Positions 44,201 to 53,447 are shown, numbered from the stretch's first letter. The stretch: 64,000 nucleotides of DNA from an uncultured Bacteroidales bacterium (GCA_902801325.1 CADCHQ010000001.1:186001-250000), one strand, 5' to 3'. Numbers and translations are program-made. Notes: a model not told the origin generated them from the sequence alone.

Positions 44201-45004
44201 AGCGAAGAGCCTGACGACTATGGAATCTTCTTCTACGACGGAGAGTATCTGGTCAACTACCTTAATGGATTCTATATGGACACCAACTGGCTTCGCCTTC
44301 CCGGACAGGTGAAAAGCCATATGGAGTTCCGTGCATCTCCCGACGGTACCACGGGAGCCTACTACATCGTGGCTCTCGATGGCTCGAAGGGCGAGCGCAA
44401 CCTAATGGTGAACAACTCTTCGCACGATATCCTTTATCGTTCCAATTACAGCAGCAACTACAACAACTTCTGGCTCGAATACGTCGATGAAGTGCCTGTG
44501 ACCATTGGTGAAAAGGGATGGGGTAGCACATACCTGCCAATGGGAGTTGTCATTCCTGAGGGAATTACTGCGGCCTATACGGTTGTGGTCAAGGATGGCA
44601 AGCTTCTATTGGGAAGTATAAAAGATGTCATCCCACCTCATACTCCCGTCTTGCTTCAGGGAGAAGCTGGCACAACATACCGCATGAAAGCGTTTGAGGG
44701 TGAAGGATATACCGATTATGAGAATCAGCTCTTAGGAACCTACACCACCGAATACACCACCGGCAACGAATTGGTTTGGAATGGCGAGACTATGGTGAAG
44801 AGCGAGGAAGAAGCCATCTGGGGCTTCACGGCATACATGTCTGCTGACTCTGGTGCCGAAGGCTTGCCTGCCGACATTGCTATCGGTATTGCCGACATTA
44901 CGAATCAAGGCCAGCGTGGAATCTACAAGCAAGTGCGTGACCGTCGCATCGTTATTGTTCGCGATGGAAAAATATACACGACCACAGGCATTCGCTTGCA
45001 ATGA
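41249..45004 (+). CDS. S-type family S1 sulfatase with long C-terminal extension
   Basis: The protein has 1251 residues with a signal peptide. The sulfatase domain covers about residues 24-500: metal ligands in NIIFFLVDDMGW, the S-x-P-x-R motif SSPSRCSLLSG (Ser80 predicted to become formylglycine), FLYMSHYAIHTPY and LFMSDNGG. Ser rather than Cys means activation by an anaerobic sulfatase-maturing enzyme, not encoded here. Residues ~530-1250 are unusual: two or more trefoil-like blocks (YYRIRNTRFFAKNKDS, FLRIRSAKTLGYIRSF), a helical spacer at ~870-950, and a tail (RIVIVRDGKIYTTTGIRLQ) like those of secreted Prevotella proteins. Typical S1 sulfatases have 450-600 residues. The substrate is not evident. 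Confidence 0.9.
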   Translation: MFTKLLRSTLPLFTAASAMAQAADRPNIIFFLVDDMGWQDTSLPFWTEETPQNARYRTPNMERLANQGVMFTNAYACPVSSPSRCSLLSGMNAARHGVTNWIESYNQDTNASGSNITLPEWNWNGVQPASTATSTDKVHATLITPLPQLLKDAGYFTIHCGKGNFGASSTSGANPTNFGFDVNIAGGYAGGPGTYLAQDNYGSAIQKIGGLEDYAAQGIFLTEALTQEAIKNLNKAVEGDKPFYLYMSHYAIHTPYDADTRFTGNYTGYYDEQFGAALSDSEVNRAALIEGMDKSLGDLMDWLDAHPAVADNTIILFMSDNGGQGVSPRQGRLNHDPNFPSRGGKGSGYDGGVHEPMIVSWPEVIDEGSKNENRVMIEDFFPTILEMAGVKDYATVQTVDGKSFVDILRDPSITRDRAIIWHYPNRWGESQDKNEGYGAWSAIMKGDYHLLYFWENQERRLYNIREDIGEEHNLAKEMPELALQLAQELTDSLKSYGAKRPTLTTGDYVPWPVDGVQIASPGDPINVSEMGIELSTADGEKHLYYVLDARPDIDYWTLGTQNGYPAIQTHVGQLEGDDAKKQQFYFIQGEDPHTLLIYTADGKPVTYTEGTTRSGYSATDQVTARYLQYGAESDATPLQVIMTSYADYFGLVFDGEYLCNRGSSHGADNDMSWVVMPFDGSSYADPGCRFKFLSIDAEPVDPNEGLPKLTTDTSKPVYYRIRNTRFFAKNKDSYALYRGEDKKLGLTNNIDEATQFYFTGSIEDGVMTAKIHNNANSNLMAGEALWNEEGCDWYIKTHVSDQGGTDATTGRAYEGVLICDKPDFQANWYVGSSDTSIKLYDFQWDGNIFTLEEVIIGDADEELAKSIDNALNSLRSNFNAARQYADYINPDVLNCYSQSEGDEDYTALMAEVEALLALGEPAVSQESLDKLNGLNQRVKAVMNGITINQPNPGSFLRIRSAKTLGYIRSFDENSSGTDPECMSLSEEPDDYGIFFYDGEYLVNYLNGFYMDTNWLRLPGQVKSHMEFRASPDGTTGAYYIVALDGSKGERNLMVNNSSHDILYRSNYSSNYNNFWLEYVDEVPVTIGEKGWGSTYLPMGVVIPEGITAAYTVVVKDGKLLLGSIKDVIPPHTPVLLQGEAGTTYRMKAFEGEGYTDYENQLLGTYTTEYTTGNELVWNGETMVKSEEEAIWGFTAYMSADSGAEGLPADIAIGIADITNQGQRGIYKQVRDRRIVIVRDGKIYTTTGIRLQ

Positions 45005-45022
45005 TTGCCATTCTTACCTATC

Positions 45023-45060
45023 AAAAGGGACACATGGGCATAAGCTCGTGTGCCCTTTTT
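45023..45060 (+). terminator. Rho-independent terminator after the sulfatase gene
   Basis: AAAAGGG-A-CACA pairs with TGTGCCCTTTT with one bulged A, ending in T residues. Confidence 0.8.
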
Positions 45061-45081
45061 CGTTTTTCCTAGGCATAAAGT

Positions 45082-45112
45082 TTGCCAGAATGGTAAAAAA
45101 ATCTTAAATTTG
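45082..45112 (+). promoter_or_regulatory. Promoter of the sdhCAB operon
   Basis: TTG (45082-45084), 20 nt, TAAATTTG (45105-45112), 62 nt before the ATG at 45175. Confidence 0.65.
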
Positions 45113-45174
45113 CGCCTATAATACCTATTTATGATTAATAACAAATTATTATTTTAACTAAATTCAATCTTTTT

Positions 45175-45867
45175 ATGTGGTTAACAAATTCATCAATCGG
45201 TAGGAAAGTGATGATGTCCGTTACAGGCTTGGCACTTATCCTATTCCTGACGTTCCACGGCAGCATGAACGTGGTGGCCTTGTTCTCGAAGGACGCATAC
45301 AACATGATTTGCGAGCTTCTGGGTGCCAATTGGTATGCCGTCGTGGCTACTCTTGGCTTGGCTGCATTGGCCTTGCTGCACATTGTTTATGCCTTCATTC
45401 TCACGTGGCAGAATCGCAAGGCTCGTGGCAACAGTTCTTATGCAGTGACCGACAAACCCGAGAAGGTGGAATGGGCCAGCCAGAACATGCTCGTTCTGGG
45501 TATCATCATCCTGCTGGGTCTCTGTCTGCATCTGTTCAACTTCTGGTACAACATGATGTTTGCCGAACTCATGGGTTGGGAGAATCTGACACACTCGCCC
45601 TCTGACGGCTTCGCATGGATTGTGGAGACCTTCTCTAATCCTTGTTTCGTAGTGCTCTACGTCATCTGGATTTGCGCCATTTGGTTCCACCTGACTCACG
45701 GCTTCTGGTCGGCAATGCAGACCTTGGGCTGGAGTGGTAAGCTTTGGCTCAATCGTTGGAAGTGCATCGGTTTCATTTATGTGACCCTGCTGATGCTCAT
45801 GTTCCTGGTTGTAGTTCTGGCCTTCGCTTTCAAGTGCGCTCCATCCTTGTGCTGCGCTGGTGCTTAA
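45175..45867 (+). CDS. sdhC: Succinate dehydrogenase/fumarate reductase cytochrome b subunit
   Basis: The protein has 230 residues with five membrane helices. His residues in LTFHGSMNVV, LLHIVYAF, LHLFNFWYN and WFHLTHGFW are candidates for haem b ligation, as in the single-anchor, dihaem type B enzymes of Bacteroides and Wolinella. It anchors the SdhAB dimer and passes electrons to or from menaquinone. It is the first gene of the operon. Confidence 0.93.
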   Translation: MWLTNSSIGRKVMMSVTGLALILFLTFHGSMNVVALFSKDAYNMICELLGANWYAVVATLGLAALALLHIVYAFILTWQNRKARGNSSYAVTDKPEKVEWASQNMLVLGIIILLGLCLHLFNFWYNMMFAELMGWENLTHSPSDGFAWIVETFSNPCFVVLYVIWICAIWFHLTHGFWSAMQTLGWSGKLWLNRWKCIGFIYVTLLMLMFLVVVLAFAFKCAPSLCCAGA

Positions 45868-45905
45868 ATTGTAAATTGTAAATCGTCAAATTGTAAAATA
45901 CAACT

Positions 45906-47885
45906 ATGGCAAAAGTAATAGATTCTAAGATTCCCGCAGGTCCAGTGCCTGAGAAATGGAAGGAATATAAGGCTCATCAGCGTCTTGTTAACCCCAAGAA
46001 TAAGCTGAAGCTCGACGTCATCGTCGTTGGTACAGGTTTGGCCGGTGCCTCTGCTGCTGCCTCTCTGGGTGAGATGGGCTTCAATGTGTATAATTTCTGC
46101 ATTCAGGACTCTCCTCGTCGCGCACACTCTATTGCCGCACAGGGTGGTATCAATGCAGCCAAGAACTATCAGAACGACGGCGACTCTGTCTATCGTCTGT
46201 TCTACGACACCGTGAAGGGTGGTGACTATCGTGCTCGTGAGGCCAATGTATATCGTTTGGCTGAGGTTTCGAACAACATCATCGACCAGTGCGTGGCTCA
46301 GGGTGTTCCCTTTGCTCGTGAATATGGTGGCATGTTGGCCAACCGTTCGTTTGGTGGTGCTCAGGTAAGCCGTACGTTCTATGCCAAGGGCCAGACGGGT
46401 CAGCAATTGCTGCTGGGTGCCTATTCGTCCTTGAGCGCACAGGTAAAGGCCGGTAAGGTTAAGCTCTTCACTCGTTATGAGATGGAAGACGTGGTTATCG
46501 TCAACGGTCGTGCCCGTGGTATCATTGCCAAGAACTTGGTAACTGGTAAGTTGGAGCGTTTCACAGCCAATGCCGTTGTCATTGCTACCGGTGGTTACGG
46601 AAATGCTTATTTCCTTTCTACCAATGCTATGGGTTGCAACTGCACAGCTGCCATCCAGTGCTACCGCAAGGGTGCCTACATGGCCAACCCTGCTTACGTG
46701 CAGATTCACCCCACCTGTATTCCCGTTCACGGCGACAAGCAGTCGAAGCTGACGCTGATGTCCGAGTCTCTGCGTAACGACGGTCGTATCTGGGTTCCCA
46801 AGAAGTTGGAGGATGCCAAGAAGTTGCAGGAAGGTACGTTGCAGGGTTGGGAGATTCCCGAGGAAGACCGCGACTACTATCTGGAGCGTCGCTATCCCGC
46901 CTTTGGTAACCTCGTTCCTCGTGACGTAGCCTCTCGTGCTGCCAAGGAGCGTTGCGACAAGGGCTTTGGTGTGAACAACACCGGTCTGGCTGTGTTCCTC
47001 GACTTCTCTGAGAGCATCAATCGCCTCGGTCTCGACGCTATGAAACAGCGCTATGGCAACCTCTTCGACATGTATGAGGAGATTACTGACGTTTATCCTG
47101 GCGATCTGGCCAACGAAATCAATGGCGTGAAGTACTACAAGCCCATGATGATCTATCCCGCCATCCACTACACGATGGGCGGTGTCTGGGTTGACTATGA
47201 GCTGCAGACCAGCATTCCTGGTTTGTTCGCTATCGGTGAGTGTAACTTCTCTGACCATGGTGCCAACCGCCTTGGTGCCAGTGCTTTGATGCAGGGCTTG
47301 GCCGACGGTTATTTCGTACTGCCCTACACCATCCAGAACTATCTGGCCGACCAGGCTATCTGGCCGAAGGTTTCTACTGACCTGCCTGAGTTCGCAGAGG
47401 CTGAGAAGGCTGTTGAAGCCGAAATCGACCGCCTGATGAACATTAAGGGTAAGCGTTCTGTTGACTCCATCCACAAGGAGCTTGGCCACATCATGTGGGA
47501 GTACGTTGGTATGGGTCGCACAGCCGAAGGTCTGAAGACCGGTATCCAGAAGATGAAGGAACTGCAGAAGGAGTTCGATACCAACCTGTTTGTGCCTGGC
47601 ACGAAGGAAGGTCTGAACGTAGAACTCGACAAGGCCATCCACTTGCGTGACTTCTTCACGATGGGTGAACTCGTGGCTCACGACGCCCTCTCTCGTAACG
47701 AATCCTGTGGTGGTCACTTCCGCGAGGAATACCAGACCGAGGAAGGCGAGGCAAAGCGCGACGACGAGAACTTCTTCTATGTAGGTTGCTGGGAGTATCA
47801 GGGTAAGGACAAAGATCCCGAACTCATCAAGGAGCCTCTGGAGTACGAAGCAATTAAGGTTCAAACACGTAACTACAAGAATTAA
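45906..47885 (+). CDS. sdhA: Succinate dehydrogenase/fumarate reductase flavoprotein subunit
   Basis: The protein has 659 residues. The FAD motif is [20 protein letters not shown], the flavin-linking His is in [16 protein letters not shown], and [14 protein letters not shown] belongs to the flavin domain. Catalytic Arg/His residues are in [20 protein letters not shown] and [10 protein letters not shown]. It reduces fumarate to succinate, the main anaerobic electron sink in these bacteria. Codon use is strongly biased, as in highly expressed genes, which creates a long spurious frame on the other strand. Confidence 0.97.
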   Translation: MAKVIDSKIPAGPVPEKWKEYKAHQRLVNPKNKLKLDVIVVGTGLAGASAAASLGEMGFNVYNFCIQDSPRRAHSIAAQGGINAAKNYQNDGDSVYRLFYDTVKGGDYRAREANVYRLAEVSNNIIDQCVAQGVPFAREYGGMLANRSFGGAQVSRTFYAKGQTGQQLLLGAYSSLSAQVKAGKVKLFTRYEMEDVVIVNGRARGIIAKNLVTGKLERFTANAVVIATGGYGNAYFLSTNAMGCNCTAAIQCYRKGAYMANPAYVQIHPTCIPVHGDKQSKLTLMSESLRNDGRIWVPKKLEDAKKLQEGTLQGWEIPEEDRDYYLERRYPAFGNLVPRDVASRAAKERCDKGFGVNNTGLAVFLDFSESINRLGLDAMKQRYGNLFDMYEEITDVYPGDLANEINGVKYYKPMMIYPAIHYTMGGVWVDYELQTSIPGLFAIGECNFSDHGANRLGASALMQGLADGYFVLPYTIQNYLADQAIWPKVSTDLPEFAEAEKAVEAEIDRLMNIKGKRSVDSIHKELGHIMWEYVGMGRTAEGLKTGIQKMKELQKEFDTNLFVPGTKEGLNVELDKAIHLRDFFTMGELVAHDALSRNESCGGHFREEYQTEEGEAKRDDENFFYVGCWEYQGKDKDPELIKEPLEYEAIKVQTRNYKN

Positions 47886-47890
47886 GCATC

Positions 47891-48649
47891 ATGGCAAAGA
47901 ATATATCAGTTACAATTAAGTTCTGGAAGCAGAACGGCCCGAAGGACAAGGGCCACTTCGATACCCACGAATTGAAGAACGTACCCGATGACACCTCGTT
48001 CCTCGAGGCCCTCGACATCATGAACGAGGAACTCATCGCTGCGGGTAAAGAGCCCTTCGTGTTCGACCACGACTGCCGCGAGGGTATCTGCGGCATGTGC
48101 TCGCTGTACATCAACGGTACACCTCACGGTAAGACCGAGCGTGGTGCCACCACCTGTCAGCTCTACATGCGTCGTTTCAAGGACGGCGACACCATCACTG
48201 TAGAACCTTGGCGTTCGGCTGGCTTCCCTGTTATCAAGGACTGCATGGTCGATCGTGGTGCCTTCGACAAGATCATCCAGGCAGGTGGTTATACCACCAT
48301 CCGCACTGGTCAGGCTCAGGACGCCAACGCCATTCTCATCCCTAAGGAGGATGCCGACGAGGCTATGGATTGCGCCAGTTGCATTGGTTGTGGTGCTTGC
48401 GTTGCCGCTTGTAAGAACGGTTCTGCCATGCTCTTCGTTTCCAGCAAGGTTTCTCAGCTTGCCCTGCTTCCTCAGGGTCGCGTAGAGGCTGCTCGCCGTG
48501 CGAAGGCTATGGTTGCGAAGATGGACGAACTGGGCTTTGGTAACTGCACCAACACCCGTGCCTGCGAGGCTGTTTGTCCGAAGTGCGAGACCATCGCCAA
48601 CATTGCCCGTCTGAACCGCGAGTTCATCTGTGCAAAGCTTAGCGATTAG
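47891..48649 (+). CDS. sdhB: Succinate dehydrogenase/fumarate reductase iron-sulfur subunit
   Basis: The protein has 252 residues. The [2Fe-2S] ligands are in [15 protein letters not shown] and the following GATTC. The [4Fe-4S] and [3Fe-4S] ligands are in [14 protein letters not shown] and [12 protein letters not shown]. It relays electrons between the flavin subunit and the membrane subunit. It starts 5 nt after sdhA and shares its codon bias. Confidence 0.97.
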   Translation: MAKNISVTIKFWKQNGPKDKGHFDTHELKNVPDDTSFLEALDIMNEELIAAGKEPFVFDHDCREGICGMCSLYINGTPHGKTERGATTCQLYMRRFKDGDTITVEPWRSAGFPVIKDCMVDRGAFDKIIQAGGYTTIRTGQAQDANAILIPKEDADEAMDCASCIGCGACVAACKNGSAMLFVSSKVSQLALLPQGRVEAARRAKAMVAKMDELGFGNCTNTRACEAVCPKCETIANIARLNREFICAKLSD

Positions 48650-48679
48650 CGAGAGCAGAAGGGAAATTCATTTACTATG

Positions 48680-48718
48680 AAAAAGAGGAATGGAACATTT
48701 GTTCTGTTCCTCTTTTTT
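48680..48718 (+). terminator. Rho-independent terminator after sdhB
   Basis: AAAAAGAGGAA-TG-GAAC pairs with GTTC-TG-TTCCTCTTTTT, loop ATTT, T-run within the 3' arm. The next promoter follows at 48721. Confidence 0.85.
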
Positions 48719-48720
48719 CG

Positions 48721-48728
48721 TATCTTTG
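48721..48728 (+). promoter_or_regulatory. -7 element of the 115-residue membrane protein gene
   Basis: TATCTTTG lies 21 nt before the ATG at 48750. Confidence 0.6.
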
Positions 48729-48749
48729 CTATCTCAAAATAAGAATGTT

Positions 48750-49097
48750 ATGAAAAAGAAACAAATAAGAATCAACTTCTTCGACTACTTGTATTATACA
48801 ATAGGAACTGGAGTACGCGGAATAGAGATTCTCCTGATACCGCTGCTTTGGGTCTTCTTACTTATTGTTATGAATATGAGAAGGCCTCTGCACATCGGGT
48901 GGTGCATATTCTTTGCAGTTCTTGCAGGATTAGTCGATTATGGCATCAGTTACATCTACGACAAGCGAGGACCAGCTGTGCGGCAATACTTCGACAATAC
49001 GAAGTATAGCAAAGAGGGATGGAAATGGCTGACCTTTACGCTATGGCTTGTCCTGTGTGGTGTTCTTCCATTCTTTATTATCGCTATGTTTAAATAA
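48750..49097 (+). CDS. Small membrane protein of unknown function
   Basis: From ATG 48750 (MKKKQIRINFFDYLYYTIGT) the protein has 115 residues; the longer frame from 48690 begins inside the terminator and is rejected. Three membrane segments are visible: IEILLIPLLWVFLLIVMNM, IGWCIFFAVLAGLVDYGI and WLTFTLWLVLCGVLPFFIIA. A basic/aromatic loop lies between the second and third. I do not recognise the family. It has its own promoter and stands alone between sdhB and a DUF5009-type gene. Confidence 0.7.
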   Translation: MKKKQIRINFFDYLYYTIGTGVRGIEILLIPLLWVFLLIVMNMRRPLHIGWCIFFAVLAGLVDYGISYIYDKRGPAVRQYFDNTKYSKEGWKWLTFTLWLVLCGVLPFFIIAMFK

Positions 49098-49212
49098 ACT
49101 TGGCGAATACAGAAGTCAAATAAGGGTTTTTCCTGTCGAATTTGTGTTGTGTTTAAACAAGAGCGATGTCGCTTTTGTTGCTGTTCCGTTTTGTGGTGTG
49201 TGAATAAAATAA

Positions 49213-49220
49213 TATCTTTG
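49213..49220 (+). promoter_or_regulatory. -7 element of the DUF5009-type gene
   Basis: TATCTTTG lies 37 nt before the ATG at 49258. Confidence 0.6.
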
Positions 49221-49257
49221 CATCAATTTACCGCAAACGCTAACGATATATTTGTTT

Positions 49258-50376
49258 ATGTCAACCAAGAAAACTAACGGTCGTCTCGAATCACTCGATG
49301 CCTTGCGAGGGTTCGATATGTTCTTCATCACTGGCGGTGCCACACTGCTCTGTGCCATAGCCGCCCTCTTTCCTGATTCCAACGTCTGGCAGACCATAGA
49401 CGAGAACATGCACCACGTGCCTTGGGACGGGCTTGTGCATCACGACACCATATTCCCTCTGTTCCTCTTCATTGCAGGCATTTCCTTCCCATTCTCACTG
49501 CAGAAGCAGCGCGAGCGTGGCAAGTCGCAGGCAAGCATCTACTGGAAGATTGTGCGTCGCGGACTGTTGCTGGTACTGCTGGGCATGATTTACAACGGGA
49601 TGTTGAAGTTCGAGTTCGATACGCTTCGCTGGTGCAGTGTCCTTGGTCGCATTGGTTTGGCGTGGATGTTTGCCGCACTCATCTTCACTGCCACAGGCAA
49701 GAACGTGTGGCCCAAGATTGCCGTTGTGCCGGTCATACTCATTGGCTACTGGCTCGTCTCGGCCTTCGTGCATGTACCCGGACTTGACCCCTCGATAGAC
49801 CCCCTCACGCGTGAAGGCAACATTGCTTGCTATGTCGACCGCACCCTTTTGGGCGCTCATTGCTATCGTCCTGACTACGATCCCGAAGGTTTGCTCTCCA
49901 CCATTCCTGCCATTGGTACAGCCATGTTGGGCATGCTCACGGGCTTGTTCGTACAACGGTGCAAAGTGGCTTGGCCAACGGCTCTTGCTCTCTTGCTGGC
50001 AGGCGTCGTCTTTGCCCTGCTAGGTGCTGCCTGGAACACCATCTATCCCATCAACAAGGCCTTGTGGAGCAGTTCGTTCGTGCTGGCTGTGGCTGGATAC
50101 TCCCTCATCTTGTTTGCCCTCTTCTATTATTTAATAGAGGTATGCGGGTGGCACAAGTGGGCATTCTATTTCAAGGTCATCGGCATGAACTCCATCCTCA
50201 TCTACATGGCACCCAAGTTCATCGACTTTGATAAATTGAACCACAGTGTTTTCGAGGGAGTCTTTGGTCTCTTCCCCGAGCAGTACTATGCTGTGGTGGA
50301 GAGTGTGGGATTCCTGGCCGTGATGTGGCTCTTCGTTTACTTTATGTATCGTCATCGCATCTTCCTCAAGGTGTGA
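49258..50376 (+). CDS. DUF5009/HGSNAT-like membrane acyltransferase
   Basis: From ATG 49258 the protein has 372 residues (an in-frame TTG lies two codons upstream). The start RLESLDALRGFDMFFITGGA and the segment DTIFPLFLFIAGISFPFSL are typical of bacterial relatives of heparan-alpha-glucosaminide N-acetyltransferase (NagX/DUF5009). About ten membrane helices follow. The human enzyme acetylates glucosamine across the lysosomal membrane; a sugar-acetylating role in the inner membrane is only an analogy. It heads a unit with a cyclophilin and a glycosyltransferase. Confidence 0.85.
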   Translation: MSTKKTNGRLESLDALRGFDMFFITGGATLLCAIAALFPDSNVWQTIDENMHHVPWDGLVHHDTIFPLFLFIAGISFPFSLQKQRERGKSQASIYWKIVRRGLLLVLLGMIYNGMLKFEFDTLRWCSVLGRIGLAWMFAALIFTATGKNVWPKIAVVPVILIGYWLVSAFVHVPGLDPSIDPLTREGNIACYVDRTLLGAHCYRPDYDPEGLLSTIPAIGTAMLGMLTGLFVQRCKVAWPTALALLLAGVVFALLGAAWNTIYPINKALWSSSFVLAVAGYSLILFALFYYLIEVCGWHKWAFYFKVIGMNSILIYMAPKFIDFDKLNHSVFEGVFGLFPEQYYAVVESVGFLAVMWLFVYFMYRHRIFLKV

Positions 50377-50398
50377 TAGAAAACAGGTATTTTATCCG

Positions 50399-51049
50399 AT
50401 GAAACCGCAGTTTTTACTTTGTCTTCTTCTCTTCTTTGCCTTGAATGCTGAGGCTAAGAAGCACAAGCCTGCAGTGGTGCGACTGGAAACCACTATGGGC
50501 GTGATTCGTGTGGAACTGAGTGATGAGACACCGAAGCATCGCGACAACTTCCTGCGACTGGCACGCGAGGGAAGGCTCGACAGCACACTCTTTCACCGCG
50601 TCATCAAGGACTTCATGATTCAGGGTGGTGACCCTCAAAGTCTCGTGAAAACACGCGATTCCATCGACTACACCCTGCCTGCCGAGTTCTGTTTGCCTTG
50701 GCTCTATCATGTGCGTGGGGCGTTGGCAGCAGCCCGTGAGAGCGATGATGTGAATCCAGAGATGCGTTCGTCGGGTTCACAGTTCTACATCGTTTATGGC
50801 AAATCGTGGGGAACAAATTCCCTGGGCAAAGTACGTGGAATGCTCGACGAGAAAGGCATTGATATGAATCGCGACATGTGGGATGCCTATTTGCAATATG
50901 GAGGTTCGCCCCATCTCGATGGCACTTACACCGTGTTCGGACACGTTATCGACGGCATGAAGGTGGTGAAGGAAATACAGGCTGTTGCCACTGATCCTGC
51001 CGATCGTCCTGTCGAGGATGTCATTCTGCTAAAGGCCATTGTGGAATGA
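50399..51049 (+). CDS. Cyclophilin-type peptidylprolyl isomerase
   Basis: The protein has 216 residues with a signal peptide (MKPQFLLCLLLFFALNAEAK). The cyclophilin core reads TTMGVIRVELSDETPKHRDN, FHRVIKDFMIQGGDP and GSQFYIVYGK, with the FGHVIDGMKVV end. The catalytic Arg is in FHRVI. It folds exported proteins in the periplasm. It overlaps the glycosyltransferase gene by 4 nt. Confidence 0.94.
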   Translation: MKPQFLLCLLLFFALNAEAKKHKPAVVRLETTMGVIRVELSDETPKHRDNFLRLAREGRLDSTLFHRVIKDFMIQGGDPQSLVKTRDSIDYTLPAEFCLPWLYHVRGALAAARESDDVNPEMRSSGSQFYIVYGKSWGTNSLGKVRGMLDEKGIDMNRDMWDAYLQYGGSPHLDGTYTVFGHVIDGMKVVKEIQAVATDPADRPVEDVILLKAIVE

Positions 51050-51960
51050 GTACTCGTCCACTTGTAACCATTGCCATTCCTGCCTACAAAGTCAGGCATT
51101 TGCATGAGAGTCTGGCATCGGCATTGTCGCAGACCTATGAAAACATTGAGGTCGTCGTAGTCAACGACCAGTCGCCTGACGATGTGGCTTCTGTTGTAAG
51201 TCAGTTTGATGATCCACGCATCCGATACTTTGAGAACAGGGAAAACATAGGCAAGGGAGACCCCAGCAAGAACTGGAACGAATGTCTCCGACTGGCTCGA
51301 GGTGAATGGTTCTGCCTGCTTTGTGACGATGATGTCTATGATGCTCGGTTTGTGGAGGAGTTATTGCGTGTTTCCGAACGCTATCCCCAGTGCGATGTCT
51401 TGCGTTCAGGCGTAGTCATGACAGATGGCGAAGGCAGGGAACTGAGCACTTATCCTGTCAGTCCTGAGTTTGAGACTGTTGAGCAATACCTCTGGGACTT
51501 TTTCCACAGCCGTCGTCGGCAAACCATCGGTGAGTTCATGCTTCGTCGCTCTGCCATTGTGCAGGCAGGAGGCTACGTCAATCTGCCCTATGCATGGGGT
51601 TCGGACAACCTCTCCATCTTCCACTTCGCTTTGCAAAACGGCATTGCCTCCACACCGCTCCCTCTGATGATTTTTCGCGATAGTGGAGAGAACATTTCCA
51701 GTGACTGCAAGCACATGGATGAAAAACTTATGGCCTTTCAGGAGTACATCAGACTGACGAAGGAAATGGTTCGTAAGGAAGGTTTCCGACGGGACTTGCT
51801 TCCTGTTCTCGACGATTATTATCGCAGGGCCGCTGTGGCTCATATGGTAGGTGCAAGCGCCGAAGACCTTTGGCGCATCGTCCGAAGACCTAAGGCTTAC
51901 CACATAGGCATTAAGGGTGTGTTGAAGGCCTTGCTTAGGCGTTGGTTCTTGTCACACTAA
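51046..51960 (+). CDS. Family 2 glycosyltransferase
   Basis: The protein has 304 residues. The GT-A start VTIAIPAYKVRHLHESLASA, the nucleotide site VVVVNDQSPDD and the DxD-like WFCLLCDDDVYD are present. It transfers a sugar from a nucleotide sugar to an unknown acceptor. ATG overlaps the upstream stop (ATGA). Its 3' end overlaps dprA tail-to-tail by 9 nt. Confidence 0.92.
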   Translation: MSTRPLVTIAIPAYKVRHLHESLASALSQTYENIEVVVVNDQSPDDVASVVSQFDDPRIRYFENRENIGKGDPSKNWNECLRLARGEWFCLLCDDDVYDARFVEELLRVSERYPQCDVLRSGVVMTDGEGRELSTYPVSPEFETVEQYLWDFFHSRRRQTIGEFMLRRSAIVQAGGYVNLPYAWGSDNLSIFHFALQNGIASTPLPLMIFRDSGENISSDCKHMDEKLMAFQEYIRLTKEMVRKEGFRRDLLPVLDDYYRRAAVAHMVGASAEDLWRIVRRPKAYHIGIKGVLKALLRRWFLSH

Positions 51961-53064
51961 CTTATACATCCCGCCACTAAGCAGGCGAACAATGCCTCGC
52001 AATTCCATTTCAAACAGGATGCTACTCAACTGCCCGATGGGGATGTTTGTCTCTACGGTCAGCATATTCAGGTGTTTGCCATCCGAATCTTTTAAGGCTT
52101 CAAAAACCGCCATTTCATCGGGAGAAAGTTCAGGAAACAACTCGCGTTGAACGGGTTCGCTCTCCTTTTTGGCCGTTGCCCATCCCATTGCTTCCACAAA
52201 CTCTTCTGCCGACTGCAGGAGGACGGCTCTATTGTCGCGTATCAGCAGATTGCATCCTGCCGAGGCCTTGTCGCCCACGCGTCCGGGAACAGCAAACACG
52301 TCACGTCCATAACCTTCTGCAATTCCAGTTGTTATCAGGCTTCCACCCTTCTCTGCCGACTCCACCACAAGCGTGGCATCTGCCATTCCTGCCACAATGC
52401 GGTTGCGGGCAACAAAGTTTATCTTGTCGGCAACTGATTGACTCATGAATTCCGTAAGCAGACCTCCCTGGCGAAGCATTTCGATGGCCGTTGCCCGATG
52501 CATGCGAGGATAGATTTGGTCCAGTCCGTGAGCCAGTACGGCAATGGTAGAGAGCCCGTTGGCAAGTGCTTGTCGATGGGCATTGATGTCTATTCCATAA
52601 GCCAGTCCACTGATAATGAGTGCGTCGGGACAAAGTGCAGACAGGTCTTTGAGAAAGTGCTGACAGAACGACTTTCCGTAGTCGGTAGCCTTGCGAGTGC
52701 CAACAATGCTCAGGATGTGTCTGCAATTCAGGTCTGCCGAACCTCGATAGTAGAGAATGCAAGGCGCATCATCGCAATCACGCAGTCGGGCAGGATAGTT
52801 CACATCGTCGCGTGCGAGCATCTGGATGTGGTTCTTCTCTGCAAAGGCCATCTCCTCCTCTGCCCTCGCAAGGTGATTGTCCATTTGTGAAACCAGATTC
52901 GACAATCGGTTGGAGACATCGGGGATGAGGTCTTTCAACTGATGGCGTGCTTCGTAAAGTGCTTTTGCCGAACCCGCCGCTTCGAGCAATTGGTTTTGCA
53001 CTTGCGACTGGTAGGGCAACACGCGAGTCAGGGCTATCGCATAGAGAACGTCTTCTTGTTTCAT
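51952..53064 (-). CDS. dprA: DNA processing protein DprA
   Basis: The protein has 370 residues. The Rossmann-like core reads ILSIVGTRKATDYGKSFCQ, ISGLAYGIDINAHRQAL, TIAVLAHGLDQIYPR, VVESAEKGGSLITTGIAEGY and AVPGRVGDKASAGCNLLI. A C-terminal winged helix ends in MYKLV. It loads RecA on incoming single-stranded DNA in transformation. Its presence alone does not prove natural competence. It overlaps the thioesterase gene by 4 nt. Confidence 0.95.
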   Translation of the reverse strand: MKQEDVLYAIALTRVLPYQSQVQNQLLEAAGSAKALYEARHQLKDLIPDVSNRLSNLVSQMDNHLARAEEEMAFAEKNHIQMLARDDVNYPARLRDCDDAPCILYYRGSADLNCRHILSIVGTRKATDYGKSFCQHFLKDLSALCPDALIISGLAYGIDINAHRQALANGLSTIAVLAHGLDQIYPRMHRATAIEMLRQGGLLTEFMSQSVADKINFVARNRIVAGMADATLVVESAEKGGSLITTGIAEGYGRDVFAVPGRVGDKASAGCNLLIRDNRAVLLQSAEEFVEAMGWATAKKESEPVQRELFPELSPDEMAVFEALKDSDGKHLNMLTVETNIPIGQLSSILFEMELRGIVRLLSGGMYKLV

Positions 53065-53447
53065 TGTAGCAAACAGTCAAGTTCTGGGCATTCGGCAACC
53101 AATTTCCCATTGACAACAGCAACAATCACCACCTCCACCCGGCAAGCCAGATGCTCGTCGCTGAGTCGGATGATGTCCTGATTAAAGATGTATTTCACAC
53201 CCTCCTTCTTTACCCTTGATTTCACCATGAATTCGTCGCCGCTGTGCAAGGGCACTTTGTAGTTCAGGGTTATGCGAGCCACCACAACGTCGATTCCTCG
53301 CTTGTGAAGGTCGGCGAACGAGACACCCAAGGATTGCAGGTACTCGTGTCGGGCATGTTCGGTATAGTGCTGGTAGTTGGCATTGTTAACAATACCTTGC
53401 AGGTCGCATTCGTAGTCGCGAACCTTCATCTTTATCTCGTGTGTCAT
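53061..53447 (-). CDS. Hotdog-fold acyl-CoA thioesterase (YbgC/FadM-like)
   Basis: The protein has 128 residues. The motif VRDYECDLQGIVNNANYQHY holds the catalytic Asp of 4-hydroxybenzoyl-CoA-type thioesterases. NYKVPLHSGDEFMVKSRV completes the fold. It hydrolyses an acyl-CoA; the chain is unknown. It sits between DUF2851 and dprA, overlapping each by 4 nt, so all three are cotranslated. Confidence 0.88.
   Translation of the reverse strand: MTHEIKMKVRDYECDLQGIVNNANYQHYTEHARHEYLQSLGVSFADLHKRGIDVVVARITLNYKVPLHSGDEFMVKSRVKKEGVKYIFNQDIIRLSDEHLACRVEVVIVAVVNGKLVAECPELDCLLQ

Noticed and set aside
45864..47864. 666-codon open frame antisense to sdhA
   Set aside because: It is wholly inside sdhA, has no start signal or family resemblance, and follows from the strong codon bias of a highly expressed gene.
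48677..48742. Small ORF MKKRNGTFVLFLFFRIFAIS
   Set aside because: The frame is produced by the terminator hairpin and the next promoter; no coding constraint can be seen.
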